Virus record (IMG/VR): IMGVR_UViG_3300005826_000054
Coordinates: 1-33,579 of that record
Length of the DNA stretch: 33,579 nucleotides
Strand: one strand, 5' to 3'
DNA from: a virus
Shown: positions 20,934 through 29,743 of the stretch, piece by piece
How positions within the stretch are numbered: the stretch's first letter is position 1
Layout: each line of letters begins with the position of its first letter
Made by a program: the position numbers and the translations under genes
The notes under the pieces: model-generated
What the model was told of the DNA's origin: nothing
Database searches by the model: none
What the model saw: the letters and a program-made list of their open reading frames with translations, nothing else

Positions 20934-21626
20934 TTAGCCCCGGTTGATGTCGAACACCCGGCCGCCACCAAGCGCCGGCTCGATGACAGCGGTAGGCATC
21001 CGGTGATTGCGGACCTTGATAGCGCGCAACGTCGCACGGGCACGCTGCGCCACATGCGGACGCACGTCGCGCCCGTACTCTGCCGCGAGAATCACGGCCA
21101 GATTGAACTCGAGCGCGTCTTGGTAGCCCTGCGGCATCGCCAGGGCCGTAGTGGCAGCCGTGAAGGATTGCAGCGGCTTGTGGCTGCGGATGTGGACGGA
21201 CGCCGCGACGGACGGCACAGGGAAGGCGTACAGCGTCGTTAGCGGGTAGCCGGAATCCGGGTAAATCCAGTAAATGATGGTGGACGACGTGTCCTTGTCG
21301 GGAATGGCGGCGTATTGCTGCTCCGTCGCCTTCTGGATCGGGTAGTCAATGCTGGATTGCCGCTGGAACATGCCCTCGATGAAGATCGGGCGCACGGTGT
21401 CGAAGTCGCCACCGCTGCCCATCGTGCGCGTCGCGTTGGTAGCCGCCCATGTAAACGTCTCATCCTGCACCATATAGATCGCGTTCGCCTGCACGCCCCA
21501 GGCGTCAAGCATCGAGTTAAGCGCGGCAATCCCGTCCGTCTGCTCGGTGTCGGTCGGAGTCTCACCGCCGCCGAGGGCGCCTACCAAGCGCATGGACCGC
21601 CGCACGATGTCGAGAGCTGTTGCCAT
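20934..21626 (-). CDS. P22 gp4-like head-completion/tail accessory factor
   Basis: The protein has 230 residues, starting MATALDIVRRSMRLVGALGG. GETPTDTEQTDGIAALNSML and then DAWG (about 21-44) is the signature of the gp4-like adaptor family: a helical N-terminus followed by a beta region (TIIYWIYPDSGYPLTTLYAF) and a helical C-terminus (YQDALEFNLAVILAAEYG). In P22 twelve copies bind under the portal and start tail assembly. Its ATG overlaps the glycosyltransferase-methyltransferase stop (TAATG). Confidence 0.88.
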   Translation of the reverse strand: MATALDIVRRSMRLVGALGGGETPTDTEQTDGIAALNSMLDAWGVQANAIYMVQDETFTWAATNATRTMGSGGDFDTVRPIFIEGMFQRQSSIDYPIQKATEQQYAAIPDKDTSSTIIYWIYPDSGYPLTTLYAFPVPSVAASVHIRSHKPLQSFTAATTALAMPQGYQDALEFNLAVILAAEYGRDVRPHVAQRARATLRAIKVRNHRMPTAVIEPALGGGRVFDINRG

Positions 21627-22882
21627 TAGGCGGCCTCCTGCTTGCGAGACAAGATCGCAGCGCGATCCCCTACGAAGTCCATCGCCATCCCGCGCGAGTT
21701 GGCAAACGCCTTCGCCTGCGCGCGATACAACAGATCGTCGGCGTCATCGACCACCCACACATCGGCGTTGAACGCATGAAACGCCCGGCGCCGGGAATTG
21801 AACTTTCGCGGCGGGCCGTCGTTCAGCCCGAGCGCGTAGTGCCTCGGGATCTCCATGTCCGTGAGGTCGTACCAGCCGTTGAGAATAGGGCACAGGCACA
21901 GGCCGATATTCCCCACGCCCGCGTCCCGCGCCATCTCCTTAAGGCTTTCGGCGTATGCGGGGCTGTGTTCGAGGCAGTAGACGATCTGCCCCGGCGCTGC
22001 CGCTGCCATCAGAACCGTGCTCAGCCCGCTGCCCGTCTCGATGATCGGGCCGTCAGCCCGGCGGGCGAGCGCCACGCACGAGGCAAGCACGTCCTCCGCC
22101 GCGCCCCACTTGTTCCCAACCGCCCGGATCGCTTCGGACAGGTCCGAGATCTGATCGGTGCCGGCGCGTATCTTCTCGACAACGTGTCGAACCGTAACGC
22201 CCGCCCGGCGCCGCAACAGGGAGCCCAGGGAGTCGCGAACGACCACGCGGGCGGCGTGGCCTAGCGTCATCTCGTAGTCAGCCAGCACGCGCCCGCCCAT
22301 CGCCCGCCAGCGGTTGCAGAAATTCAGATCGCCGCCCCATCGCGTGCCCTTGATCAAGACGCGCTCGAACACCAGCGGCACGTCGCCGGCAGGGCTCGGC
22401 CACGACGGGGAATCCTTCGCGATCTTCTCCAGCACATGCCGGCGGATGCGCAGGAACCCGGTCGGCAGCCCTTCCACTTCTACCAGCCCGTTTTCCGGGC
22501 GTGGGTCGCCTTGCAGGAGGCGCACGGGCAGCGCGTCATCGCTCTCGCGACGGTAGGGATACACGGCTCCCACCACGTCAGCATCGTGCTGGCAAAGCCG
22601 AACAAGATCGGGCGGCGTCCAGATCACGTCCGCGTCAATAAACACCAGATCGGTGCAGTCGGAATACAGGAAAGCCCGCACCACCTCGTTGCGCGCGTCG
22701 TCAACGTGACAATTCCCGGGCAGCAGGCAATACGCCGTTTGAATGCCTGCGCCGCGCATCGCCTCGCGCGCGCACGCCATCGCGAACACATAGCCCGGAT
22801 CGGGCTTGTCGTAGCAGGTGGTCGCGAGCATGACTTTCTGCCCGCTCGCAGCCTGCCCTGCGTCTAGAGAGATTTGAGCCAT
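21626..22882 (-). CDS. Glycosyltransferase-methyltransferase fusion in the head module
   Basis: The protein has 418 residues. The N-terminal part (about 15-205) looks like a GT-A glycosyltransferase: KVMLATTCYDKPDPGYVFA, DDARNEVVRAFL, and LVFIDADV, with the DxD metal/sugar-nucleotide motif at 83-85, then GAVYPYRR. The C-terminal part (about 245-410) has a class I SAM-dependent methyltransferase core: PIIETGSGLST (279-289, motif I), VYCLEHSP (acidic end of strand 2) and WVVDDADD (about 376-383). It lies between the coat/69-residue genes and the gp4-like gene, co-oriented with them. Modification of virion proteins or of a host glycan is the natural guess; neither activity is proven. Confidence 0.8.
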   Translation of the reverse strand: MAQISLDAGQAASGQKVMLATTCYDKPDPGYVFAMACAREAMRGAGIQTAYCLLPGNCHVDDARNEVVRAFLYSDCTDLVFIDADVIWTPPDLVRLCQHDADVVGAVYPYRRESDDALPVRLLQGDPRPENGLVEVEGLPTGFLRIRRHVLEKIAKDSPSWPSPAGDVPLVFERVLIKGTRWGGDLNFCNRWRAMGGRVLADYEMTLGHAARVVVRDSLGSLLRRRAGVTVRHVVEKIRAGTDQISDLSEAIRAVGNKWGAAEDVLASCVALARRADGPIIETGSGLSTVLMAAAAPGQIVYCLEHSPAYAESLKEMARDAGVGNIGLCLCPILNGWYDLTDMEIPRHYALGLNDGPPRKFNSRRRAFHAFNADVWVVDDADDLLYRAQAKAFANSRGMAMDFVGDRAAILSRKQEAA

Positions 22883-22921
22883 TGAAAAGGCGGGGCCGTT
22901 GCCAGCCCCGCCCCCGTTGCT

Positions 22922-23131
22922 TCAGGTGGTGACGATCAGGCCGAGCGCCACGAGCGCGGCGTTGATCGAGACGATGGCCGCCTCGTTCGTCGCCGTGGTC
23001 GCGGTGGTGGCCGGCGCCGTCACCGACTGTTGAACGACCGGAGTAGCGCCGAAGAACCCGATCTTTTCCGTCGAGGAAAGGCCGAGGACGGTGCCGTCCG
23101 GTCCGTTGTCGCCGAGATAATGAACTGCCAT
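22922..23131 (-). CDS. Small head-associated protein
   Basis: The protein has 69 residues, starting MAVHYLGDNGPDGTVLGLSS and continuing TEKIGFFGATPVVQQ, then a Thr/Ala-rich helix. This GDN.PDGT..G.S.TEK.GFFGATPV pattern is common in small proteins encoded just after phage coat or beside fibre genes. It is probably a minor head or decoration component; direct evidence is lacking. It is separated from the coat gene by 12 bp. Confidence 0.7.
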   Translation of the reverse strand: MAVHYLGDNGPDGTVLGLSSTEKIGFFGATPVVQQSVTAPATTATTATNEAAIVSINAALVALGLIVTT

Positions 23132-23143
23132 CGTTGCTTCTCC

Positions 23144-24328
23144 TTACGAACCCTTACCCATGACGCGGCACGCCCACTCGGGGCGCAGCGCAACGCTACC
23201 GTGGAGGATGTCCAGGCGGCAGGGCATGTTGTCGTTGTTAATGTCGTACTGGCGAACCAGCCGCACGCTGATGCCGTCGAGCACCTCGCGGGCGGAGAAA
23301 GCCACGCCGTCCGGCAGCTCCAGGTCGGCCGTCGCGAACGCGAACGCCTCGCCGTGATAGACGAGGTGATTCGGGTACGTGTTGGACGCCGTACCCACGA
23401 ACGTGATCGCCGCACTGTTCGCCGGAAGCGCGGAGACGTTCTGCGTGGCCCCGGTGGACTGGAGCGCCGGGGAGAACGAAAGCGAAGTTGTGCCATCAGC
23501 CGTTGCGACGAACTGCTGAAGGTGGCTCATCGTTGCCTTCGTTTCCGGGTGTACGGCGTACACGCTCGCGAAGGTGAAGATGTCTCCCTCCTTGAAGTTG
23601 CCGCCGGCCGCCGTGATCGTGGAGTCGCCGTCTGCGATGGCGGCATCGTTCACAGTGACCGTGGTGAAGTCGGAGCCGGTCGTGTGCGCGTACACCCGCT
23701 CGTTCTCCGTCCAGTTCAGGCCGAAAGCCTGCGACACGGCGCCTTCGCGGTACTGCTTCGCGACCTGCTTGGGATCGTGAAACAGCGTCTTGAGGCCATC
23801 CATGACGCCGGCCATATCGACCGACTCCATCTGGATGTGACGGCGCTCCATGGACTTGGGCGCGAGGTTCTGGTTCAGCTTCGCTTTCGCCTGCGCGATC
23901 TGGAGCGAAGTCGGCAGCGTGCCCGGGGTGCCGGAGTGGTTGTAGACATCCTTGGTCACCGCCGCGAGCACGTCCGACTCGATGGACGAGATCAGCACGG
24001 ACATGGCCGGCTCGATGATTCGCTTGCTGAAGTCCTGCAAGTCCATCGTCAGCTCGGCGGTGCTGAAGTTCATGTCCACGCCCTGCTGGGTCGCCACGGT
24101 GAGCGTGGTGCTCGACTCCGTGGTGTCCTGGGCGTTCAGCGTCTTGCCGGTGCGGACGGTGTACTTGTTCGGCTGCCGGATCTTGAGAGTCGATCCGATC
24201 TTCGCGCCGGTCTGCGCGAAGCTGCTGTCGTACTGACGTTCGATGGTTCCGAGAAAGCTTGCCTTCTCGTGCGCCACGCGCAAGATCTCGCGCGTGACGG
24301 CGGTTGGAGTGAGAAGCGTGTTACTCAT
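23144..24328 (-). CDS. Major capsid protein, P22 coat (gp5)-like
   Basis: The protein has 394 residues (P22 coat has 430). It starts MSNTLLTPTAVTREILRVAH, typical for the P22 coat family. Long helical spine-like segments (RIIEPAMSVLISSIESDVLA), an inserted beta-rich region (about 215-300, rich in Thr/Gly) and the closing RLVRQYDINNDNMPCRLDIL, then HGSVALRPEWACRV, follow the family pattern of an HK97 fold with an extra domain. It assembles the icosahedral shell with the scaffold. Position directly after the scaffold gene supports this. Confidence 0.92.
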   Translation of the reverse strand: MSNTLLTPTAVTREILRVAHEKASFLGTIERQYDSSFAQTGAKIGSTLKIRQPNKYTVRTGKTLNAQDTTESSTTLTVATQQGVDMNFSTAELTMDLQDFSKRIIEPAMSVLISSIESDVLAAVTKDVYNHSGTPGTLPTSLQIAQAKAKLNQNLAPKSMERRHIQMESVDMAGVMDGLKTLFHDPKQVAKQYREGAVSQAFGLNWTENERVYAHTTGSDFTTVTVNDAAIADGDSTITAAGGNFKEGDIFTFASVYAVHPETKATMSHLQQFVATADGTTSLSFSPALQSTGATQNVSALPANSAAITFVGTASNTYPNHLVYHGEAFAFATADLELPDGVAFSAREVLDGISVRLVRQYDINNDNMPCRLDILHGSVALRPEWACRVMGKGS

Positions 24329-24347
24329 TGTCTAATCCCTGTTGGGA

Positions 24348-25178
24348 TCAGCGCCCGAGCTGTCGATTCCTCTTTGCGATCCAGGTCTTGATGTCGTCCT
24401 TGTCGGACGGCTCGTTACTGGACGGCGGCGCCCCCCTCGCGGGGGTCACGGGTTTCGGCGCGCTCGAAGTCTGACCCTTTTGCCGTTGCACTCGTTCCTC
24501 GAGGCGGCCCACCTCCCGCAGCAACGCAACGCCCTCTAGTCCTCGGAGCTTTTCCAGCGACTTGGGGTTCTTCCCAAGGTAGTACACAAGATCGGCAGGG
24601 TTATCGGCCTGCTTGATGGCGGAAGCCTGATCCTCATTGATGGACGTGCCCACCTCGTCGAAGATGTCCTCATAATCTTCGTATGAGTCGAGCGCGGCCG
24701 AATGGGACGACTCCCACCGATCATTGATCTCGCGAGCAGCGCGGGCGGCGCGTTCTTTCATCGCATCCGCTTGCTGCCGCTGGGTTAGCTCCTGGAAGCG
24801 GCGTTCCGCTACATAGGCGGCTTTTGCCTCTAGGTACTTTTCGTAGTCATCGAACTGATCATGCTGCGGCTCTTTCGGTTCTTCCGCCTGCTTCGGCGCC
24901 TCTCCGCGTTGCAGCAAGGCGTACAGCCTCGCGTTTTCCGCTTCGAGTAGCTTCCGCTCGTTGACCAATTCCCCTATGCGCTGAGACGCCCCTCGCCGTT
25001 TTGGCTTCGGGGCCTCGGGCTCGTCGCCCGCTGGCTTTTCGGCCTCACCAGTTTCGCGCTCGCCGCTGGCGTCGGCGTTTTCCGGGGTGGGCGAGTCCTC
25101 GGTGTTTGCGCCCGGCTCGGGTGTCGCCTGATTCTCAGGCATGGGATCCCGATCCCCATCTGCAAGGGAGTTAGACAT
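24348..25178 (-). CDS. Scaffolding protein
   Basis: The protein has 276 residues, between portal and coat genes, as gene 8 in P22. It is highly charged. Residues 1-60 are acidic and Pro/Glu-rich, followed by QRIGELVNERKLLEAENARL (coiled coil, about 66-90) and long helices (YEKYLEAKAAYVAERRFQEL). The C-terminus is basic (DDIKTWIAKRNRQLGR), as required for coat binding in P22 scaffolding protein. It guides procapsid assembly and leaves before DNA packaging. Identified by composition and position. Confidence 0.85.
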   Translation of the reverse strand: MSNSLADGDRDPMPENQATPEPGANTEDSPTPENADASGERETGEAEKPAGDEPEAPKPKRRGASQRIGELVNERKLLEAENARLYALLQRGEAPKQAEEPKEPQHDQFDDYEKYLEAKAAYVAERRFQELTQRQQADAMKERAARAAREINDRWESSHSAALDSYEDYEDIFDEVGTSINEDQASAIKQADNPADLVYYLGKNPKSLEKLRGLEGVALLREVGRLEERVQRQKGQTSSAPKPVTPARGAPPSSNEPSDKDDIKTWIAKRNRQLGR

Positions 25179-25224
25179 GCGTGCCTCTCGCTGTTAGCGC
25201 GCTGAACCGCAGCGCGGACGGTAG

Positions 25225-27513
25225 CTAGTGCTGGCGGCCTATCTGCGCCGCCGCCTGCTCCTCCGTGAGCGCCCCTGAGAGCAGCCCGGCCGCAACCTGC
25301 GCCATCTGCGCACGGTGCGCCTCCTGAGCCTCTACGCGCGCCTCGATGGCGCGTGCCTGCTCCTGAGCCTGGGCTTGCGTCTCCTGGACCTCCTGAACCG
25401 CCTGGGCCGCGCCTTGCGCCGCCGTGGCAATCGCCTGGATCTGCGCGGTCAACTGCTGGGCTAGGTCGCCCATCATCTGCACCGCCTGTTGGGCCGCGAC
25501 CGCTGCGGCAGTGTTCGCCATGCTCTCCGAGGCGTCGTCCTCGCGCTCGGGCGCCTTGCTCTGGCTGCCGATGTAGGCCACGGCGACTTCGGCCTCGCTG
25601 TCGGCCATCTTGGCTTGCAACTCGCGCTCCGAATCGCGCTCCTTCTGGGCAATCTCGGCCGCCTTCAATTCGTACTCGGCCTGCTTGTTCGTCAACTGCT
25701 GCTTCATCTCGTCAACGGCGCCTTGCAGCGCGTCATTCTCGGCCGCGGCCGCATCGAGCGCCGCCTTCAGTTCCTCCACCATCGGCGCGATCTGCTGCAT
25801 CATCTGCTGCCGCACCTGTTCGGCCTGCTGCATCCCCTGTTCCTGGCCGGACTTCTTTGCCTCTTCCAGCGCCTTGAGTTCCGGCGGGAGCATGGCCTTC
25901 ATGCGCTCGGCAAGCTCGTCGCTGCCGGGGATGTCCATCGCCTTGAACAGCAGATCGCCGGCAATGGCGAGCATTTGCGGCGCTGCCTGCACGATCTGCG
26001 AAAGCCGCTCCGCGCCCTCCTCCGCCTTGGTGGCGTAGCTCGGGCCGGCTGTCACGCGCACGTCATAGCGGCCGATGCTCGGGTTGTAGATGCGTTCGAT
26101 CTTGCCTAGCGCGTCCTGCTGCTCGACCATCGCGCGCGGCACTGTCGGGTCTAGCGTGGCGAAGTCCGGCGCATCGTCCTCGCCAAGGATCCGCACGACA
26201 CGGCGCGTGTCGTAGATGAACGGGATCATCTCGACCACGATGCGACCGGCCTGCTTGATCGAGCGCGTCAGGTTGTCCATGAAATGGAACGTGTTGTTAT
26301 CCTGTTCGCTTCTGCGCGCGTTGATGGCGCGGCCCGACTGCTCGTTCCCGACCTCACCGAATCCGGCCTGACTTTGCCCGCTTACCTGCCGGATGTCCTC
26401 GGCCGACTGCATCATCCCCTGCACGAGCGCCGTATTGACGCCCATCGCCTGCGCCCGCTCGGGCTTGTCCAGCCGGTTCTCGGTGTTCGGCTCGAACTGG
26501 TTATAGGGCAAGTACGGGGCGTTCGAGGTGTTGGCGTTTTTCCATGCCTCCTCGTGCCCTTCGATGGCCTCGACGGGCGCGATGTACGGGGCCTTCGGGG
26601 AAAGCGCGACGGCTTCGGTGTTGGCGGACGACCAATAGTTATACATTTGCGCCGGGTCGCGAATGTCGCGAATGATGCCGCGATAGTCCCGCTTGCCGTC
26701 ATAGCGGCGTTCCTCGCCGGCAACACGAATCACGGGGATCATGGTGCAGGCCAGATCGCGCTCCTCGATCACGCTCTTGCCGGTCATCTTGCGCCACTTC
26801 ACGCGCTTCGCGAACGGCCACGCCTTCGAAGGCGTGACCTTCACCACCTCCCAATACTCGGCCACGCGCACCACGTCCTCGGACGGATACCAGCTCCGCA
26901 TGGAGATGTCCTGCGCGGAATCCCAGTCGCCGGCATCCGCGTCCGGGTGCTCCTCGTCGAACGCCTCGCGGCTCATCTCCACGTCGATAAAGCACCAGCC
27001 CGCATCTGCGCCGGCCGGGTGGTTCGCAAACGGATCCATGTGGACGCTGAACTGGTTGATGATCGGGTTGATCCTGATCTCCTGCTCGTTCAGATCCTCG
27101 TTGACCATCTCGGTATCAATGCGGAAGAACCCGAGCCCGGAGGTGATTTGCCCATCTGCTGCCGTGTCGGTCGCGATGTCGGCATCCGAGGTGGCCGAGA
27201 TGTGGCGGATCATGCCGTTCAGGATCTTGGCGGTTTCAATGTCTGCCTTGTCGTCAACAGGCAGCACCTTGATCGAGGGCCGGTTGCGCCGTACGTCGTT
27301 CAAGAGCGCGTTCTTGTGCTTACGGGCGTGGTTGATGACTAGGCAAGGCCGTGCGCCGTTCACGTCGTTCTCGCGCATCCGCTTGATGCCTTCGGGCCAC
27401 TGGTCGCCGGCCTCGAACCGCACGTCCTCCGCCATCTCGTCGTAGCAGTCGCGCTCGGCCTCTACGGCGATCTGGTAGCGGTCGCGCCCGATCTCTATCG
27501 CGCTCTTAGCCAT
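25225..27513 (-). CDS. Portal protein, P22 gp1-like
   Basis: The protein has 762 residues, close to the 725 of P22 gp1. The start at ATG 27513 is chosen because GAGGAG lies 8 bases upstream; the TTG at 27516 is possible. Family signs are YDEMAEDVRFEAGDQWPEGI, RPCLVINHARKHKNALLNDV, GLGFFRIDTE, and IRDIRDPAQMYNYWSSANTE. From about 560 a long Gln/Ala/Glu-rich helical region follows, as in the C-terminal barrel of P22-type portals. Twelve copies form the channel for DNA packaging and ejection, contacting the terminase and gp4-like adaptor. Confidence 0.93.
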   Translation of the reverse strand: MAKSAIEIGRDRYQIAVEAERDCYDEMAEDVRFEAGDQWPEGIKRMRENDVNGARPCLVINHARKHKNALLNDVRRNRPSIKVLPVDDKADIETAKILNGMIRHISATSDADIATDTAADGQITSGLGFFRIDTEMVNEDLNEQEIRINPIINQFSVHMDPFANHPAGADAGWCFIDVEMSREAFDEEHPDADAGDWDSAQDISMRSWYPSEDVVRVAEYWEVVKVTPSKAWPFAKRVKWRKMTGKSVIEERDLACTMIPVIRVAGEERRYDGKRDYRGIIRDIRDPAQMYNYWSSANTEAVALSPKAPYIAPVEAIEGHEEAWKNANTSNAPYLPYNQFEPNTENRLDKPERAQAMGVNTALVQGMMQSAEDIRQVSGQSQAGFGEVGNEQSGRAINARRSEQDNNTFHFMDNLTRSIKQAGRIVVEMIPFIYDTRRVVRILGEDDAPDFATLDPTVPRAMVEQQDALGKIERIYNPSIGRYDVRVTAGPSYATKAEEGAERLSQIVQAAPQMLAIAGDLLFKAMDIPGSDELAERMKAMLPPELKALEEAKKSGQEQGMQQAEQVRQQMMQQIAPMVEELKAALDAAAAENDALQGAVDEMKQQLTNKQAEYELKAAEIAQKERDSERELQAKMADSEAEVAVAYIGSQSKAPEREDDASESMANTAAAVAAQQAVQMMGDLAQQLTAQIQAIATAAQGAAQAVQEVQETQAQAQEQARAIEARVEAQEAHRAQMAQVAAGLLSGALTEEQAAAQIGRQH

Positions 27514-27766
27514 CAATCACGCTCCTCGCCCACCGCTGGAACCGCTCGGCCTCGAGGTCGCTGGGCAAGCTGTCCTCGCACGTCGTGACCTGTCGCGTTG
27601 TCTTGTCGTGGCGCAAGTACGCCCAGACGAAGCCCTTACCCTCGCGCTTGACCTGCATCCAGTCGCCCGGTGCTGGCGCGCGAAGCACGCCGACCGTTTG
27701 CCACGGGATAGGCGAGCCAGACAGGCCATCGGGCGGCGCCGGGTGATTGCGGCGACGGCGGGGCAT
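27506..27766 (-). CDS. Unknown small protein between terminase and portal
   Basis: The protein has 86 residues; its ATG overlaps the large terminase stop (TAATG), and its stop lies 3-8 bases inside the portal start. A basic Pro/Arg-rich N-terminus is followed by a small domain (GDWMQVKREGKGFVWAYLRH) that looks like a beta-barrel fragment, and DLEAERFQRWARSVIDG at the end. Not recognised. Expression with terminase and portal suggests a packaging or assembly role. Confidence 0.65.
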   Translation of the reverse strand: MPRRRRNHPAPPDGLSGSPIPWQTVGVLRAPAPGDWMQVKREGKGFVWAYLRHDKTTRQVTTCEDSLPSDLEAERFQRWARSVIDG

Positions 27767-29109
27767 TACGCGCCCATCCAGCCGCCGGCGACGGCCGGGG
27801 CTTGGTGGATGCGCGCGACCTTCGCGCGATCCTTGCGGGCAGCCACGATGCCGGGAAACAGTTCAGACCATCCCCAGATCGCAGCGTCGGCGCGGTTCGG
27901 GCTTTTCTGTCCAACGTATCCGAAAGTCGTAAACGCGCACATCTCATCCTCCAGGAGCGGGAAGTTGCCGACATGGCGGCACTTGCCCTGCTCGTACAGC
28001 ACCGATACCGGCTCGGCGCGGACGGTCTTGCCGCGCGAGGCGGTCACCTGCCGGAACGGGATCCGCTGACCCTTCGCGGCAGACTTCACGACGTGCTCGA
28101 CCATCGCGCCGCCGTAGTTCGTTTCCGCTACCACGCGATCTGCTTGGTGCCGGTTGTACGCCGCTACGACCGCCTGCCCCCAGGTCGCCGGGCCGGCCTT
28201 CATGGTCAGATCTTCGAGCAGGTAGCCGTTGCCGTCCGCGCCTAGGGCTTGCACCGTGATCCCGATCTCGTCGTTTGCCGCGTTGTCCACGTCGCTAGCG
28301 CCGGACGGGTCCACGGCAATCACGATGCGCTGCAACTCAGGCAACGCGCCGTCCATGATGCGGTAGCGGTCGATCCACTCCTGCTGGAATAGCGCGCTTG
28401 GGTTGGCGTCAGAGAACTCCCCGTCGAAGAATCGACGCCGGAAGCGCCCTGGCAAATTCTGTAGCGTTTTGATGTATGCAGCCGGCAAATTGTCCGCGTT
28501 ATCGACCGGGTTCATCTGCATCAACGCATAATTCTCCGGGTCTACCAACGGAACGCGAGACTCGGGATCGCGATGCTCTGAAAAAAGTTTATAGGTCCAG
28601 TGCGCGTTACTTGGCGGATTACAGTCGTAGTACATCCGCAGCGGTAACGGGTTCCCCTCTACGTCCATCACAAGTTGCGCCAATCGCGTTACGGCCATGT
28701 TTCTGGCTTCGTATGAAATTTGGCTACATTCGTTAAGCAAGATCGTCGCGTGCTCTTGACCGAGCACCTTCTCCACCCGTTCCTTTTCATCAAGCCCGCC
28801 GAACCAGACCTGACTTTCATTCGGCAAAGTCGCATACCAATCTGAGCGATCTAGATCTACTTGCACCCCGGGGAAACACAAATCCATCACCTTGGGGAAG
28901 GTGTCCAGAATGATCGATGCTTTCAGATGGTTAAACCTGAAACGCAGGATTGCATGGCGGCTTTTCGGCGCCTTTAGCGCGCGGACAACCGTGTTACGAA
29001 CATGCAGGAATGTTTTCCCCGACCGGCTCCCGCCATACAGCATGATGTGAGCCGCAGCGCCACCCGCGAGCCTGATCGCTTCATGCTGCTTTGGGGTGAA
29101 CTTAAAGAT
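27766..29109 (-). CDS. terL: Terminase large subunit (ATPase/nuclease), non-canonical start
   Basis: Read from ATC 29109 the protein has 447 residues. Q8 of the FKFTPKQHEA motif precedes Walker A GGSRSGKT (26-33). Walker B-like ATILLNECSQ has Asn-Glu instead of Asp-Glu, followed by YYDCNPP (coupling motif). The nuclease domain shows VIAVDPSG, VVAETNYGGAMV and NRADAAIWGW, the acidic residues of the RNase H-like fold. It packages DNA through the portal. No ATG, GTG or TTG lies between the upstream in-frame stop and ATG 29043, which would place Walker A only four residues from the N-terminus and lose the FTPKQ segment. The ATC follows GGAG by 9 bases; alternatives are a +1 slip at CTT-TAA-G at the end of the small subunit gene, or a sequence error. 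Confidence 0.9.
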   Translation of the reverse strand: MFKFTPKQHEAIRLAGGAAAHIMLYGGSRSGKTFLHVRNTVVRALKAPKSRHAILRFRFNHLKASIILDTFPKVMDLCFPGVQVDLDRSDWYATLPNESQVWFGGLDEKERVEKVLGQEHATILLNECSQISYEARNMAVTRLAQLVMDVEGNPLPLRMYYDCNPPSNAHWTYKLFSEHRDPESRVPLVDPENYALMQMNPVDNADNLPAAYIKTLQNLPGRFRRRFFDGEFSDANPSALFQQEWIDRYRIMDGALPELQRIVIAVDPSGASDVDNAANDEIGITVQALGADGNGYLLEDLTMKAGPATWGQAVVAAYNRHQADRVVAETNYGGAMVEHVVKSAAKGQRIPFRQVTASRGKTVRAEPVSVLYEQGKCRHVGNFPLLEDEMCAFTTFGYVGQKSPNRADAAIWGWSELFPGIVAARKDRAKVARIHQAPAVAGGWMGA

Positions 29110-29365
29110 CGCGATCCGCTCCGCTAAATGTGATCTGCACTTGCCCGCTCAATGTTCCGGGCTGCGTAACCTTGCCGTCGATGCGATCACCAAATTCCTT
29201 GATAGCCGACACGTCACCTTCGGAGGCCGCTTTGATCAGCGCTTGAGCTATCCGGCGCAATGCCGGCCGGTCGTGGGCAAGCTCCATACGGATCGCTTCC
29301 TCCCACGGCTTATTTTTTGCGCCGTTTTTATTGCCCTTTGGGGCGCCGACTTTCCCATTGGCCAT
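29102..29365 (-). CDS. terS: Terminase small subunit
   Basis: The protein has 87 residues, starting MANGKVGAPKGNKNGAKNKP, a basic, Gly/Asn/Lys-rich N-terminus of the type seen in several small terminases, then helices (WEEAIRMELAHDRPALRRIA and KAASEGDVSAIKEFGDRIDG). It is short for the family, and precedes the large subunit directly. It would recognise phage DNA and form a ring that regulates the large subunit. Its last codons (GAT CGC GAT CTT TAA) overlap the beginning of the large subunit frame. Confidence 0.8.
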   Translation of the reverse strand: MANGKVGAPKGNKNGAKNKPWEEAIRMELAHDRPALRRIAQALIKAASEGDVSAIKEFGDRIDGKVTQPGTLSGQVQITFSGADRDL

Positions 29366-29416
29366 TAATATTGGTCCAATTACTAAATATCTGTTTCTTA
29401 ACGTGTCACGACGGCA
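29366..29416 (-). promoter_or_regulatory. AT-rich gap upstream of the terminase genes, possible promoter
   Basis: This is the only clearly AT-rich interval in the late operon. On the minus strand GTGACA is followed after 17 bp by TTAGTA, a weak sigma70-like pair, and by the palindrome ATTGG-A-CCAAT just before the terS start. A 9-bp hairpin with one bulge covers the stop codon of the upstream gene (about 29408-29430). Both are tentative. Confidence 0.3.
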
Positions 29417-29728
29417 TCAGCTTGAGCCGTCATAAACGCTCAACTTCGTGACGTTTGCGCCGTGGATTCCCACCAGCGTAGGGGTGTCGGCTGGGATCAT
29501 CATGCTCGCCACCGTCGCCGTAGGGTTTGCCCCGAAAGCGACATAGGCATCCGCAGCCCCGCACAGTCGCACAAACCGGGTGCCGGATTGAAACGCCGCG
29601 CTCTGCGCTGCCGTCGTGTACGTCACGCTCTGGAACGTCTCGTTGCCGTCCACGCTTGGAAACGGCCCGCCCTGCTGCTGCCCATCCACAGCCAGCCGTT
29701 CGAATTCGGTAATCTGCAATAGCGCCAT
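29417..29728 (-). CDS. Small predicted structural protein
   Basis: The protein has 103 residues, starting MALLQITEFERLAVDGQQQG. It is beta-rich: SVTYTTAAQSAAFQSGTRFV, RLCGAADAYVAFGANPTATV, MMIPADTPTLVGIHGA. The block RFVR..ADA.VAFG.NPTAT is frequent in small proteins of phage structural modules. It may be a head or fibre accessory protein. No enzymatic motif. Confidence 0.65.
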   Translation of the reverse strand: MALLQITEFERLAVDGQQQGGPFPSVDGNETFQSVTYTTAAQSAAFQSGTRFVRLCGAADAYVAFGANPTATVASMMIPADTPTLVGIHGANVTKLSVYDGSS

Positions 29729-29743
29729 GGCCTAGTCCTCTGG

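Noticed and set aside
23030-24391. A 453-codon rightward ORF antisense to the coat gene
   Set aside because: High G+C content opens the opposite frame; the sequence is Arg/His/Gly/Val-rich with no domain, while the leftward frame is a clear P22-type coat protein.
25489-27342. Long rightward ORFs opposite the portal gene
   Set aside because: They are shadows of the portal reading frame with Arg/Leu/His bias and no ribosome-binding site or family pattern.
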